Shown here piece after piece: positions 57,702-64,000 of a DNA stretch of 64,000 bases. The translations under genes were made by a program, and so were the position numbers. The stretch covers positions 145,631 to 209,630 of the forward strand of contig NZ_KI912613.1 of assembly GCF_000519325.1 (NCBI RefSeq), in the 5' to 3' direction. The stretch is from Patulibacter minatonensis DSM 18081 (lineage in GTDB: Bacteria; Actinomycetota; Thermoleophilia; Solirubrobacterales; Solirubrobacteraceae). Every line of letters begins with the position of its first letter. Positions within the stretch are counted from its first letter, which is position 1. Under the pieces are notes generated by a model. That model was not told where the DNA came from and did no database searches. It was given only the letters and a program-made list of their open reading frames with translations.

Positions 57702-57957
57702 TCAGTCGATCTGCGCGGGCTTCTCGCGCAATAGGGTGTTCTGTCCCGCGGCCAGCCACCAGCGTCCGTCGCGACGGACGAGGACGTAGAGCGCCATCTC
57801 GTCGAAGCCCGGTGCGGCCGACGGGTCGAGCGACACGCGACGAACGAGCCCGACGGCGAGGTCCGCGGCCGGCGCCTGCACCCGTACGACCTCGTAGCGA
57901 GACCGGCCGCCGTGACCCCGGGCCTGCATCTCACGATGGATCGGGTGCACCGTGGCG
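57702..57957 (-). pseudogene. 3' fragment of an SgcJ/EcaC-type (SnoaL/DUF4440-like) gene
   Basis: The reading frame carries the second half of an SgcJ/EcaC-family protein: VEGYATVHPIHREMQARG, LAVGLVRRVSLDPSAAPGFD, and the family end ALYVLVRRDGRWWLAAGQNT. Family members are about 130-145 residues, and the first 40 or so (the helix before V-E-G) are missing. Upstream of the valine-glutamate pair the frame runs into the sequence of the fragment on the opposite strand, so the 5' end is lost by truncation rather than a stop. Confidence 0.6.
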
Positions 57958-57960
57958 TAG

Positions 57961-58530
57961 CCCTCGACGACCGCCGACACGGCCCCCGACCGGATCAACC
58001 TGGCGCAGACCAACCCGAACTACATCACCACCAGCTACGGCGGCACTCCCGGCGCGGTGACATCGATCGCGTTCAACGCCGAGAAGACGGTCTTGACGCT
58101 CACCGCCACCGACCCGGCGCTGAAGGGCTACAAGCCCGACTACGTGCACGTCACGACCGCCGAGCGAGGCGGCGGCACCGAGTACAGCACCGCCGACGCC
58201 TACCTCGGCCCCGTCGCCCCGAAGACGACGATCCCGTCGAAGGCCCGCCAGCTGACCGCCTCCTCCGCCGGCACGATCAAGGTGCCCCTCAGCGCCCTGG
58301 AGGCCAAGGCCGACCGACGGATCATCATCAAGCTCGGCGGCCAGCAGCTGGGACTGAGGTCCCTGCCCGCGAAGTACAGCTCCCGCCGCGAGGCGGTGAT
58401 CCGGCTGTCGAAGACCGGACTGCGGCGCCTCGGTCGCGGGAACCGCACCGTCGTGCTGCAGGTCGAGACCCGCCTGAAGAACCGCTCCAGCGCGTACGTC
58501 CGCAAGACCATCAAGCTCCGGCGACGCTGA
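57961..58530 (+). pseudogene. 5'-truncated C-terminal fragment of a secreted or surface protein
   Basis: The frame has a stop at 57958-57960 and then reads PSTTADTAPDRINLAQTNPN onward through a beta-rich region (KGYKPDYVHVTTAERGGGT) to a basic end (RLKNRSSAYVRKTIKLRRR). No ATG, GTG or TTG is available before GTG 58057, and the sequence before it still looks like protein. I read it as the end of a longer protein whose start was deleted. A 157-residue product from GTG 58057 is possible. A good terminator follows the stop. Confidence 0.55.
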
Positions 58531-58539
58531 GCGACGGGT

Positions 58540-58563
58540 CGGCCGCGCCGCCCGGCGCGGCCG
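58540..58563 (+). terminator. terminator hairpin
   Basis: CGGCCGCGCC and GGCGCGGCCG form a perfect 10-bp stem around GCCC, 10 nt after the stop at 58530. Confidence 0.7.
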
Positions 58564-58656
58564 GCGCTCCGTCGGCTGTCGCGCCTGCGCTGGTGCCGGG
58601 CGTGAGAATCTTTTCGAGAACGTGCGTGCGTTCTGGCGGCCCCGGCCGTCTCACCC

Positions 58657-58683
58657 TCGACGGCGCGAAGAACGCGCCGTCGA
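58657..58683 (+). promoter_or_regulatory. hairpin in the leader of the secreted protein/sigma operon
   Basis: TCGACGGCGCG and CGCGCCGTCGA form a perfect 11-bp stem with loop AAGAA, ending 27 nt before the ATG at 58711 and just before its GAGG ribosome site. It could modulate translation or stabilise the transcript. Confidence 0.5.
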
Positions 58684-58710
58684 ACCGTCCCCCAACACCA
58701 GAGGTTCCCC

Positions 58711-59142
58711 ATGTTCGCCACCCTCCGCTCGACCCGTGCGTCGAGCGTCGTCCTGACCGGCACGATCGCCCTGGCCGGCCTCGCCGGGCCCGCGGTCGCC
58801 GCCGACGCACCCGTCGTCGGGGCCCAGCAGACCTGGACCGGCGCCAAGGCCCCGGTCTCGGTCCCCGGCAACCACCTGCACAAGGGCGACACCATCCCCA
58901 AGGGCGCGGTCCTCATCTACCGCCAAGTCACCGTCGAGGGCGCGACGGCCAAGCGCCGCCTCACCCTCACCCTTCCGCGCGGCAAGGGACTGACGGGCAT
59001 CGCCGTCTCCGAGGGCGGTGCCGTCAGCGTCCAGATCGCCAAGGGCCACGAGCAGTACGAAGGCAAGCGCCGCGCCGTCCTGACCGTCCAGGGACGCACC
59101 GGGCACAGCGGCAGCGTGAAGGTCTACGGGTACGGCCGCTGA
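58711..59142 (+). CDS. small secreted protein of unknown function
   Basis: A 143-residue protein with a signal peptide (MFATLRSTRASSVVLTGTIA, cleavage after VAADA). The mature domain (about 110 residues) is beta-rich and contains KGAVLIYRQVTVEGATAKRR, TLTLPRGKGLTGIAV and VLTVQGRTGHSGSVKVYGYG, without cysteines. No family recognised. It lies seven bases before the sigma/anti-sigma fusion gene, so it is probably co-expressed and may be the exported part of that signalling system. Confidence 0.65.
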   Translation: MFATLRSTRASSVVLTGTIALAGLAGPAVAADAPVVGAQQTWTGAKAPVSVPGNHLHKGDTIPKGAVLIYRQVTVEGATAKRRLTLTLPRGKGLTGIAVSEGGAVSVQIAKGHEQYEGKRRAVLTVQGRTGHSGSVKVYGYGR

Positions 59143-59149
59143 GCTGCCG

Positions 59150-60592
59150 ATGAGTCCCCGCCCCTCGTCCCGCGACGATGCGCTGCTCGCACGCCTCACC
59201 GCGCAGGACGAGGGCGCGTGGGAACAGCTGGACCGTCGGTACCGCCCCGCGCTGCGCCGCTGGGCCGCCTCGTTGTCGCGACCAGGACAGATCGACCCCG
59301 ACGACATCGTCCAGGACGTCCTGCTCCGCGCGCACCATCGACTCTCGAACGGCTTCGCCCCCGACCACCTCTCCGCGTGGCTGCACCGCATGGTCCGCAA
59401 CGCCACGATCGACGCGATCCGCGCCCATGCCCACCGCGCGACCGAACCACTGCGCGACGACACCGCACACGTCGACGGTTCACCCGACGTGTTGATCGTC
59501 CGAAAGGAACGGCTGCGTCGCCTGATCGACGACGTCGCGAAGCTGCCGGACCCGCAGCGCCGCGCGCTGGTCGCTGTCGCCGTCGACGACCGTCCGGTCG
59601 ACGACGTCGCCGACGAGCTGGGCATCAGCGGCCCCGCCGTGCGGATGGCCGTCCGGCGCGCACGCGAGAACCTCGTCAGGACGGAGGAGGCGAGGGACGC
59701 CACGTGCGACCGGATCCGCACGCTCCTGCACGACGCCCACGACCAGGGCCGACGGCCGTCCGAGCACGCCCGTCTGCACCTGCAGCACTGCGCGGAGTGC
59801 CGCGAGTACCGCAAGGCGCTGCGGCGGAGCGATCGGCGCCTGAGGATCCTCGTTCCACCGGTCGTGCCGCTTGCCGGACTGCTCGGCGGTGGAGGTGCCA
59901 CGATCGGCGTGGTCGGCAAGTCGGTCGTCGCCGGTGTGGTGGTGCTCGCCGTCGCGACCGGAGGGGTCGTCGTCGAGCGTGAGCACCACCGCGGCCCGGG
60001 CGACCCGTCACCGGTGACGCTCCCGGCGGGGTTCGTCTCCGACCGCGAGGTCCGTCGTGGAGGGTCGCTTCCTCCCGGGGCGTGGGCCGTCACCGCCCGC
60101 GTCCGACTGCCCGCCGGCAGGCCTCCGCCGGGACAGCCACGTGCCGTCGTGCTGCACTGCCCGCGAGGCACGCGAGCGGCCGGATTCATCAACCCGCCGA
60201 ATCCGAGGTCGTTCACCCTGATGGTCCGCGAGGACCCACGACGCGATCTCGGCGGCCCCGACGTCCGGCTCCGCTTCGAGAACACGCCGCTGCGCCGACC
60301 GCAGACCGCGCGCGTTGGTGTGCTCTGCCGCCGTCCCGACCACCAGGGATCCCTCGAGCTGCACCCCCGACGAACCCGCCATGGGGAGACCGCCATGATC
60401 ACCACGGCGGGCCGTCACTACCTCCACAGCACTCCCGGCGGCGTCTTCAGCGGCACCCTCATGAGCAACCAACCCGTCTCGATGATCCGGACATCGAAGA
60501 GCCGCCTCTGGGCCTACGTCGTCTCCGACGCCGACCACCGAGGATGGGTCCGCCGATCCAATCTCCGGCGACCCGCACCCCAACACCCGTGA
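59150..60592 (+). CDS. ECF sigma factor fused to zinc anti-sigma domain, membrane helix and SH3-like ectodomain
   Basis: A 480-residue protein. Residues 15-190 are an ECF sigma factor: region 2 RYRPALRRWAASLSRPGQID, DDIVQDVLLRAHHRL and HRMVRNATIDAIRAHAHR; region 4 LPDPQRRALVAVAVDDRPVD, GISGPAVRMAVRRARENL. Residues 206-217 contain HLQHCAEC, the H-x3-C-x2-C zinc motif of ZAS anti-sigma factors. A hydrophobic stretch (about 238-275) crosses the membrane. Outside are a 150-residue domain and a C-terminal SH3b-like unit (VSMIRTSKSRLWAYVVSDAD, RGWVRRSNL). The sigma factor would be held at the membrane and need proteolysis or conformational release. Confidence 0.85.
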   Translation: MSPRPSSRDDALLARLTAQDEGAWEQLDRRYRPALRRWAASLSRPGQIDPDDIVQDVLLRAHHRLSNGFAPDHLSAWLHRMVRNATIDAIRAHAHRATEPLRDDTAHVDGSPDVLIVRKERLRRLIDDVAKLPDPQRRALVAVAVDDRPVDDVADELGISGPAVRMAVRRARENLVRTEEARDATCDRIRTLLHDAHDQGRRPSEHARLHLQHCAECREYRKALRRSDRRLRILVPPVVPLAGLLGGGGATIGVVGKSVVAGVVVLAVATGGVVVEREHHRGPGDPSPVTLPAGFVSDREVRRGGSLPPGAWAVTARVRLPAGRPPPGQPRAVVLHCPRGTRAAGFINPPNPRSFTLMVREDPRRDLGGPDVRLRFENTPLRRPQTARVGVLCRRPDHQGSLELHPRRTRHGETAMITTAGRHYLHSTPGGVFSGTLMSNQPVSMIRTSKSRLWAYVVSDADHRGWVRRSNLRRPAPQHP

Positions 60593-61057
60593 GCTCCCCC
60601 GACGGGACCCGGCGACGGTATTCAGCTGCGGCGTCCTTTCTGAGCCGTGGTACCGGTGTCGGAGGATGACTCGGCCCGGGCCCCGGAGTGGTCAGCAGAG
60701 AACGTCGTAGAGGTCGAGGAGTTCGCCCATGCCGCACGTTCGAACACCCTGACGCTGACCGGCTGCGAAGGATACGAGCACTTACCGTTCAGGATCGGAC
60801 GACTGCCTGCACACCTCGGCGCGGGGTCTTGATTGCCACGGCCACCGGGTCCGGCGGGCCCTCGGCACCCCGCATGTCGACGCTCCGACTGCGGTGACCG
60901 GGTTGATCCTTTGCTGGGGCAGGTCCGGGCGGCGGCCTCCTCACGACTCGGCCTCGGCCCGGCGTGCCGAGCCGAGCCGCGACCAATGAACTCGCGGGTG
61001 TCGGCGGGCCGAGGATCGCTGTTGTCTCCCGACCGAGCGTCGGATAGAACGCACGAC
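60593..61057. other. intergenic region, 465 bp, with a doubtful ORF
   Basis: From about 60640 to 60840 the base composition is visibly less GC-rich than its surroundings. A plus-strand ORF at 60647-60832 (GTG start, 61 residues, containing NTLTLTGCEGYEHLPFRIG) has no recognisable family and no good ribosome site; it may be a relic. No hairpin typical of a terminator follows the fusion gene. Confidence 0.3.
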
Positions 61058-61420
61058 GTGGAGATCCGTCGCGCGATGCCGGTCCTCATCACCGACGATC
61101 CGGACGCCGCGCGTGCGTTCTACTGCGGCGTGCTCGGGTTCCGCGTCGCCATGGACGAGGACGGCATGCTCATGCTGGCCTCGACGAGCGCCCCGACGAC
61201 GCAGATGATCATCGCCTGGGAGAGCCCGACAGCGGTCGACCCCGAACTCCTCGGCGTCGACGTGTCGATCGAGGTCGAGGACGTCGACCGCGCCTACGCG
61301 TCCGCCACGTCCGCAGGCCTGGAGATCGTCCGCGAACCACGGGACGAGGTATGGGGCATCCGCCGGTTCTTCGTCCGCGATCCCACCGGGAGCGTCGTCA
61401 ACGTCGCTAGTCACCAGTAG
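61058..61420 (+). CDS. VOC (glyoxalase/bleomycin resistance) family protein
   Basis: A 120-residue single vicinal-oxygen-chelate domain. AMPVLITDDPDAARAFYCGV opens the first beta-alpha-beta-beta-beta unit, LGVDVSIEVEDVDRAYASAT the second, and FFVRDPTGSVVNVASHQ is the usual ending with D-P-x-G-x-x-x-x-V. The start could be GTG 61058 or ATG 61076. Metal-dependent isomerase, dioxygenase or sequestering protein; substrate unknown. Confidence 0.8.
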   Translation: MEIRRAMPVLITDDPDAARAFYCGVLGFRVAMDEDGMLMLASTSAPTTQMIIAWESPTAVDPELLGVDVSIEVEDVDRAYASATSAGLEIVREPRDEVWGIRRFFVRDPTGSVVNVASHQ

Positions 61421-61428
61421 AGGTACCG

Positions 61429-61444
61429 CCCGCCCCGAGGCGGG
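61429..61444. terminator. short terminator-like hairpin
   Basis: CCCGCC and GGCGGG with loop CCGA, nine nt after the VOC stop. Confidence 0.45.
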
Positions 61445-61542
61445 TGTCCGCGAGTCTGCCGGCCACCGTCGCCGAACTACCCAACGACTGGCGGCCCGTT
61501 GCTGAAATGCCATCCCGGTAGCCGATCGGCGGATTCTGGCGG

Positions 61543-62701
61543 TCAGCGCAAGATGAGTGATCCGACCTGCTCGAGGGGCGTCGCGAACGCGAAGCGTTTG
61601 CGAGGCCGGTCGTTGAGCTCGTCGGCAACGAATCGCAGATCGGCGGGGGTATGCAGGGAGAGGTCGGTGCCCTTCGGGAAGTACTGCCGCAGGAGCCCGT
61701 TGGTGTTCTCGTTGGTGCCGCGCTGCCAGGGGCTGTGCGGGTCGCAGAAGTAGATGTCGATGCCCGCGTCGATGGTGATCTGCTGGTGGTCTCGAAGCTC
61801 GGGGCCCTGGTCCCAGGCAAGTGATTTGCGGAGCACCTCGGGGAGGGTTTTGACGCTGTCGATGAGGGCGTCGCAGACCTGTTCGGGCTTGTAGCCATCG
61901 GGGAGGTGGACGAGCATCGTGTAGCCCGTTGTGCCTTCCACGAGCGTGCCGATCGCGCTGAGGTTCCGCTTGCCGATGATGAGGTCGCCCTCCCAGTGGC
62001 CGGGCACCGCGCGGTCGTCGGCCTCGGCCGGCCGGTCGACGATATTGAGCATGTTCCTGGCGCTGTTCTTGCGTTGCCCGGGCTGCCGGCACGGCTTCCG
62101 GAGCGCCCTTCCGGTCCGCAGGCACGTCGTCAGATCGCGTCGAAGAGCACCCCGGGATTGCACGTAGAGGGACTGATAGATCGTCTCGGTCGACACCCAC
62201 ATCTCCTGTCGTGACGGGAACTTCCGTCGCAGTCGTCCGGCGATTTGCTCGGGCGAGAATCGCCGCTTGAGGTCCGCCTCGACGAGGTCGCGGAGCTCGA
62301 GGTTCATCGCGAGCTTCGCCGGTTTGGGTCGCGACGCGGTGAAACGCAGAGGCGTGCGCTGAGGTCGCGCGGTAGGTGCCGTTGGCGGCGGTGTTGCGCT
62401 GCAGCTCGCGGGTGATCGTCGACGGGCTCCGCCCCAGGCGCGCGGCGATCGAGCACTTCGTCTCGTTGGCGGCGATGCCGATCGCGATCTCTTCGCGTTC
62501 CGCGAACGTGAGACAGCGGCCCTTGAGATCGCGCCCGCGCCGGAGCCGCACGCCGCCGGCTTCTTGCACCCATCTGCGCGATCGTCTGCGGTTCGTTCCA
62601 GCGGCCGCGGCGGCGTCGGTGAGGAACGCGCCGGCTTGCAGCGCGTCCCAAAACGGTTGGGTCGTCTCGGCGACCATCTGTGGTGAGAACCCGATGGTCA
62701 T
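61543..62701 (-). mobile_element. IS30-family transposase, frameshifted
   Basis: From ATG 62701 the first frame gives the IS30 DNA-binding part (LTFAEREEIAIGIAANETKC, AARLGRSPSTITRELQRNTA, GTYRATSAHASAFHRV). Near 62332 the homology jumps to the next frame, which reads RPKPAKLAMNLELRDLVEAD and continues to the stop with the catalytic DDE: HWEGDLIIG, SLAWDQGPELRDH and PHSPWQRGTNENTNGLL. One extra base explains the shift. Product would be about 385 residues, normal for IS30. I could not find matching terminal inverted repeats, so element ends are undefined. Probably inactive unless translated by frameshifting. Confidence 0.8.
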
Positions 62702-62901
62702 GCGCGCCTGCTCGGTCGGTCCTATGGGCCCCGCGGCGACCGGGACGACGGTGTGGGGGTCGTCGCTCCGGCTCGCCCTACGGGCAAGCCTCCACGACGA
62801 CCACCACACCGAGCCGCCAAGCGCCTGGCCGCACCCTCGCAGACCTTAGCGTTGCGATCACCGCGAGAACCCAAGGAACGTTCAGCGGGTGCCGTGGCTG
62901 G

Positions 62902-63567
62902 CTATGCGGTTGCGGCTGCGAACGCCAGCTCGAGAATGATGCTCCGCCGAAACGATGCGTCGTCGGACGCCGTCTCGTGAGCGAAGTCAGCGACGTCCTC
63001 ATCGATCGAGGCAGCTACGAGGACGTCCGCGTTGGTCAGATCACCGCGGATCTGCGACATCAGCAGTCTTCGCGCCGCGAGCAGCCTCGGGTCTGCGTCG
63101 TCCGGGACGATGGTGCGAATGTCACCGGCCAGGCTCGCGGGGAAGTACGTCGCGGCGGCAAGAGCCGCTGCCCTCACCGCCGGCTCCGGGGTGCTTCGCG
63201 CCCATTGCTCGAGTTTGGGGACGATCGCTTCAACCGCGGCACTGCAGCGCTCGACGGTCTCCCAGGACACGTGGCCTTCCCAGGCCGTGTCGTCGCCGCG
63301 GCCGATGTAGACGACGAGCATGAGAAGCGAGGTCCGGTCGGTGACCGACAGATCGTGGAGCTGCGCGAGCGAGAAGAGCGTCGGAACGGCGACCGCCGAC
63401 GCCTCGTAGATGGTCTCTTGGTGGCAGAGCGCCGACCACAGATCGTTGATCGCTTCGTCGCGGTCCGCCGGTGCCGTCCGAATAAGGTCGAAGAGCGCGG
63501 GAAGGTCTCCGGCTGGCCCGTACGCGTGCTGCACGTCGGACCAGTCGATCTCTTCGGGGAGTTCCAC
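62902..63567 (-). CDS. HEAT-like helical repeat protein
   Basis: A 221-residue helical protein. VELPEEIDWSDVQHAYGPAG opens it, followed by LPALFDLIRTAPADRDEAIN, LWSALCHQETIYEASAVAVP and TLFSLAQLHDLSVTDRTSLL. The W-x-x-V-x-H-A-Y-G-x-A-x-D-x-P pattern and the H-Q-x-T-x-Y-x-A-S block recur in actinobacterial HEAT-repeat-like proteins of unknown role. GTG 63567 is the chosen start; several upstream GTGs are in frame but lead through a low-complexity stretch. It follows the IS30 element. Confidence 0.6.
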   Translation of the reverse strand: MELPEEIDWSDVQHAYGPAGDLPALFDLIRTAPADRDEAINDLWSALCHQETIYEASAVAVPTLFSLAQLHDLSVTDRTSLLMLVVYIGRGDDTAWEGHVSWETVERCSAAVEAIVPKLEQWARSTPEPAVRAAALAAATYFPASLAGDIRTIVPDDADPRLLAARRLLMSQIRGDLTNADVLVAASIDEDVADFAHETASDDASFRRSIILELAFAAATA

Positions 63568-63691
63568 TCGCTCGACGGTAACGACAGCGACGGCGACGCC
63601 CACGAGATCGCAGCCCGAGCCCACGGCGAAACGACGCCGGTCCGTTGATTGCACCGTCCCGATAGTCAAACGTGTAGCTCTCACGCCCAGC

Positions 63692-63716
63692 GCGACGCCT
63701 CCCGTCCGGGCGTCGC
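63692..63716 (-). terminator. terminator-like hairpin
   Basis: GCGACGCC and GGCGTCGC pair perfectly with a 9-nt loop, about 87 nt downstream of the kinase stop at 63803. Confidence 0.5.
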
Positions 63717-63802
63717 CGACGAGCCGCCGTCCCGAGAGACCCGTCCGAAATGCGTTCCGGGACAGGGGCGTCAGACGGGGCACCGCCGGGACCGCGGCGA
63801 CC

Positions 63803-64000
63803 TCACCCCTCGCCGACCAGTGGCAGCCGCAGGCGGAACCGCGCCCCGGGTTGTCCGTCGATCGGCGGCAACAGCTCCAGCGACCCGTCGTGGGCCTCGG
63901 CGACCAGTCGGGCGATCGGCAGGCCGAGGCCCGAGCCGCCCGCGGCGCCGCTGGCGCGGTGGAAGCGGTCGAAGACGGCGCCGTGCTGCGCCGGCGGGAC
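63803..64000 (-). CDS. sensor histidine kinase, C-terminal end (5' part outside window)
   Basis: The last 65 residues of an OmpR-partner type kinase, open through the window edge. VFDRFHRASGAAGGSGLGLP contains the F box (F-x-R-F) and the G2 box (G-S-G-L-G-L), followed by IARLVAEAHDGSLELLPPID and a terminal strand FRLRLPL. This is the end of the HATPase_c domain. Confidence 0.88.
   Translation of the reverse strand, partial: VPPAQHGAVFDRFHRASGAAGGSGLGLPIARLVAEAHDGSLELLPPIDGQPGARFRLRLPLVGEG

Noticed and set aside
51500-58000. Recurring CGATCGTCTATCGG-like strings in several intergenic regions of the accessory part
   Set aside because: Matches are short and variable (for example at 52281, 55948 and 57603) and could be chance in GC-rich DNA; no spacing or symmetry supports a defined element.
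60647-60832. Small ORF of 61 codons (GTG start)
   Set aside because: No ribosome site, no recognisable family, no operon context; kept only as a note on the intergenic region.
61421-62900. Terminal inverted repeats of the IS30 element
   Set aside because: Sequences such as GTTGCTGAAATG near 61498 look like an IS30 end, but no complementary partner was found on the other side.
1-64000. tRNA or rRNA genes
   Set aside because: No cloverleaf-like sequence with conserved T-arm or anticodon stem and no rRNA signature was noticed by eye; a covariance-model scan was not possible.

Overview
The window is chromosomal DNA of a very high-GC, gene-dense bacterium. The collagen-like protein at 34594-35364 carries an N-terminal helix ending in the motif LFVALGGTSYAAV, which in my experience is typical of Thermoleophilia (Solirubrobacterales: Patulibacter, Conexibacter, Solirubrobacter). 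Many ECF sigma factors, GTG starts and secreted beta-rich proteins also fit a deep-branching actinobacterium. The lineage call is an inference. No rRNA or tRNA gene was recognised.

Layout. 1-8.3 kb: end of an MFS drug exporter with a TetR regulator, a lipoprotein, a second DHA2 exporter, a PAS-PAS-PAS-GGDEF cyclase, a degenerate staphylococcal-nuclease-like protein divergent from a small gene behind a LexA-type box, and a third MFS transporter. 8.4-18.8 kb: cbiQ, an intergenic repeat array, an ECF42 sigma factor with its DGPF partner, GNAT, lipoprotein, DoxX-like protein, two metallophosphoesterases and rpiA. 18.9-22.9 kb: an ABC exporter in an operon with a histidine kinase and response regulator. 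23-25.9 kb: an ECF sigma/anti-sigma/paralogue operon. 25.9-33.5 kb: DsbA-like protein, MarR with cysteine tail, AhpD-like protein, fdhD, beta-propeller, trypsin-like protease and a class B penicillin-binding protein. 33.5-50.8 kb: membrane and surface proteins (collagen-like, RING-finger, glycine-rich, Ig-like), a CbiX-CbiO fusion, a glycosyltransferase, two further sigma factors and a GMC oxidoreductase.

50.9-64 kb looks like an accessory region. It holds a frameshifted lipoprotein, two MazEF-type toxin-antitoxin pairs flanking an Imm8-like immunity gene, a leaderless MarR/hydrolase operon, a stand-alone AICAR transformylase, two truncated genes meeting at one junction, a protein fusing an ECF sigma factor to a zinc anti-sigma domain and a membrane anchor, a frameshifted IS30 transposase, a HEAT-like gene and the end of a histidine kinase.

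The most unusual signal is non-coding. Short 35-nt nested palindromes occur in pairs or triplets, mostly 61-73 bp apart, in several intergenic regions (9.26, 12.69, 19.75 and 37.51 kb, with a related pair at 43.53 kb). Base changes in the stems are partly compensatory. Other points worth follow-up are the sigma/anti-sigma fusion, the CbiX-CbiO fusion, a 13-residue repeat inserted in the ATP lid of the kinase, and an alternating operator array at 46.93 kb.
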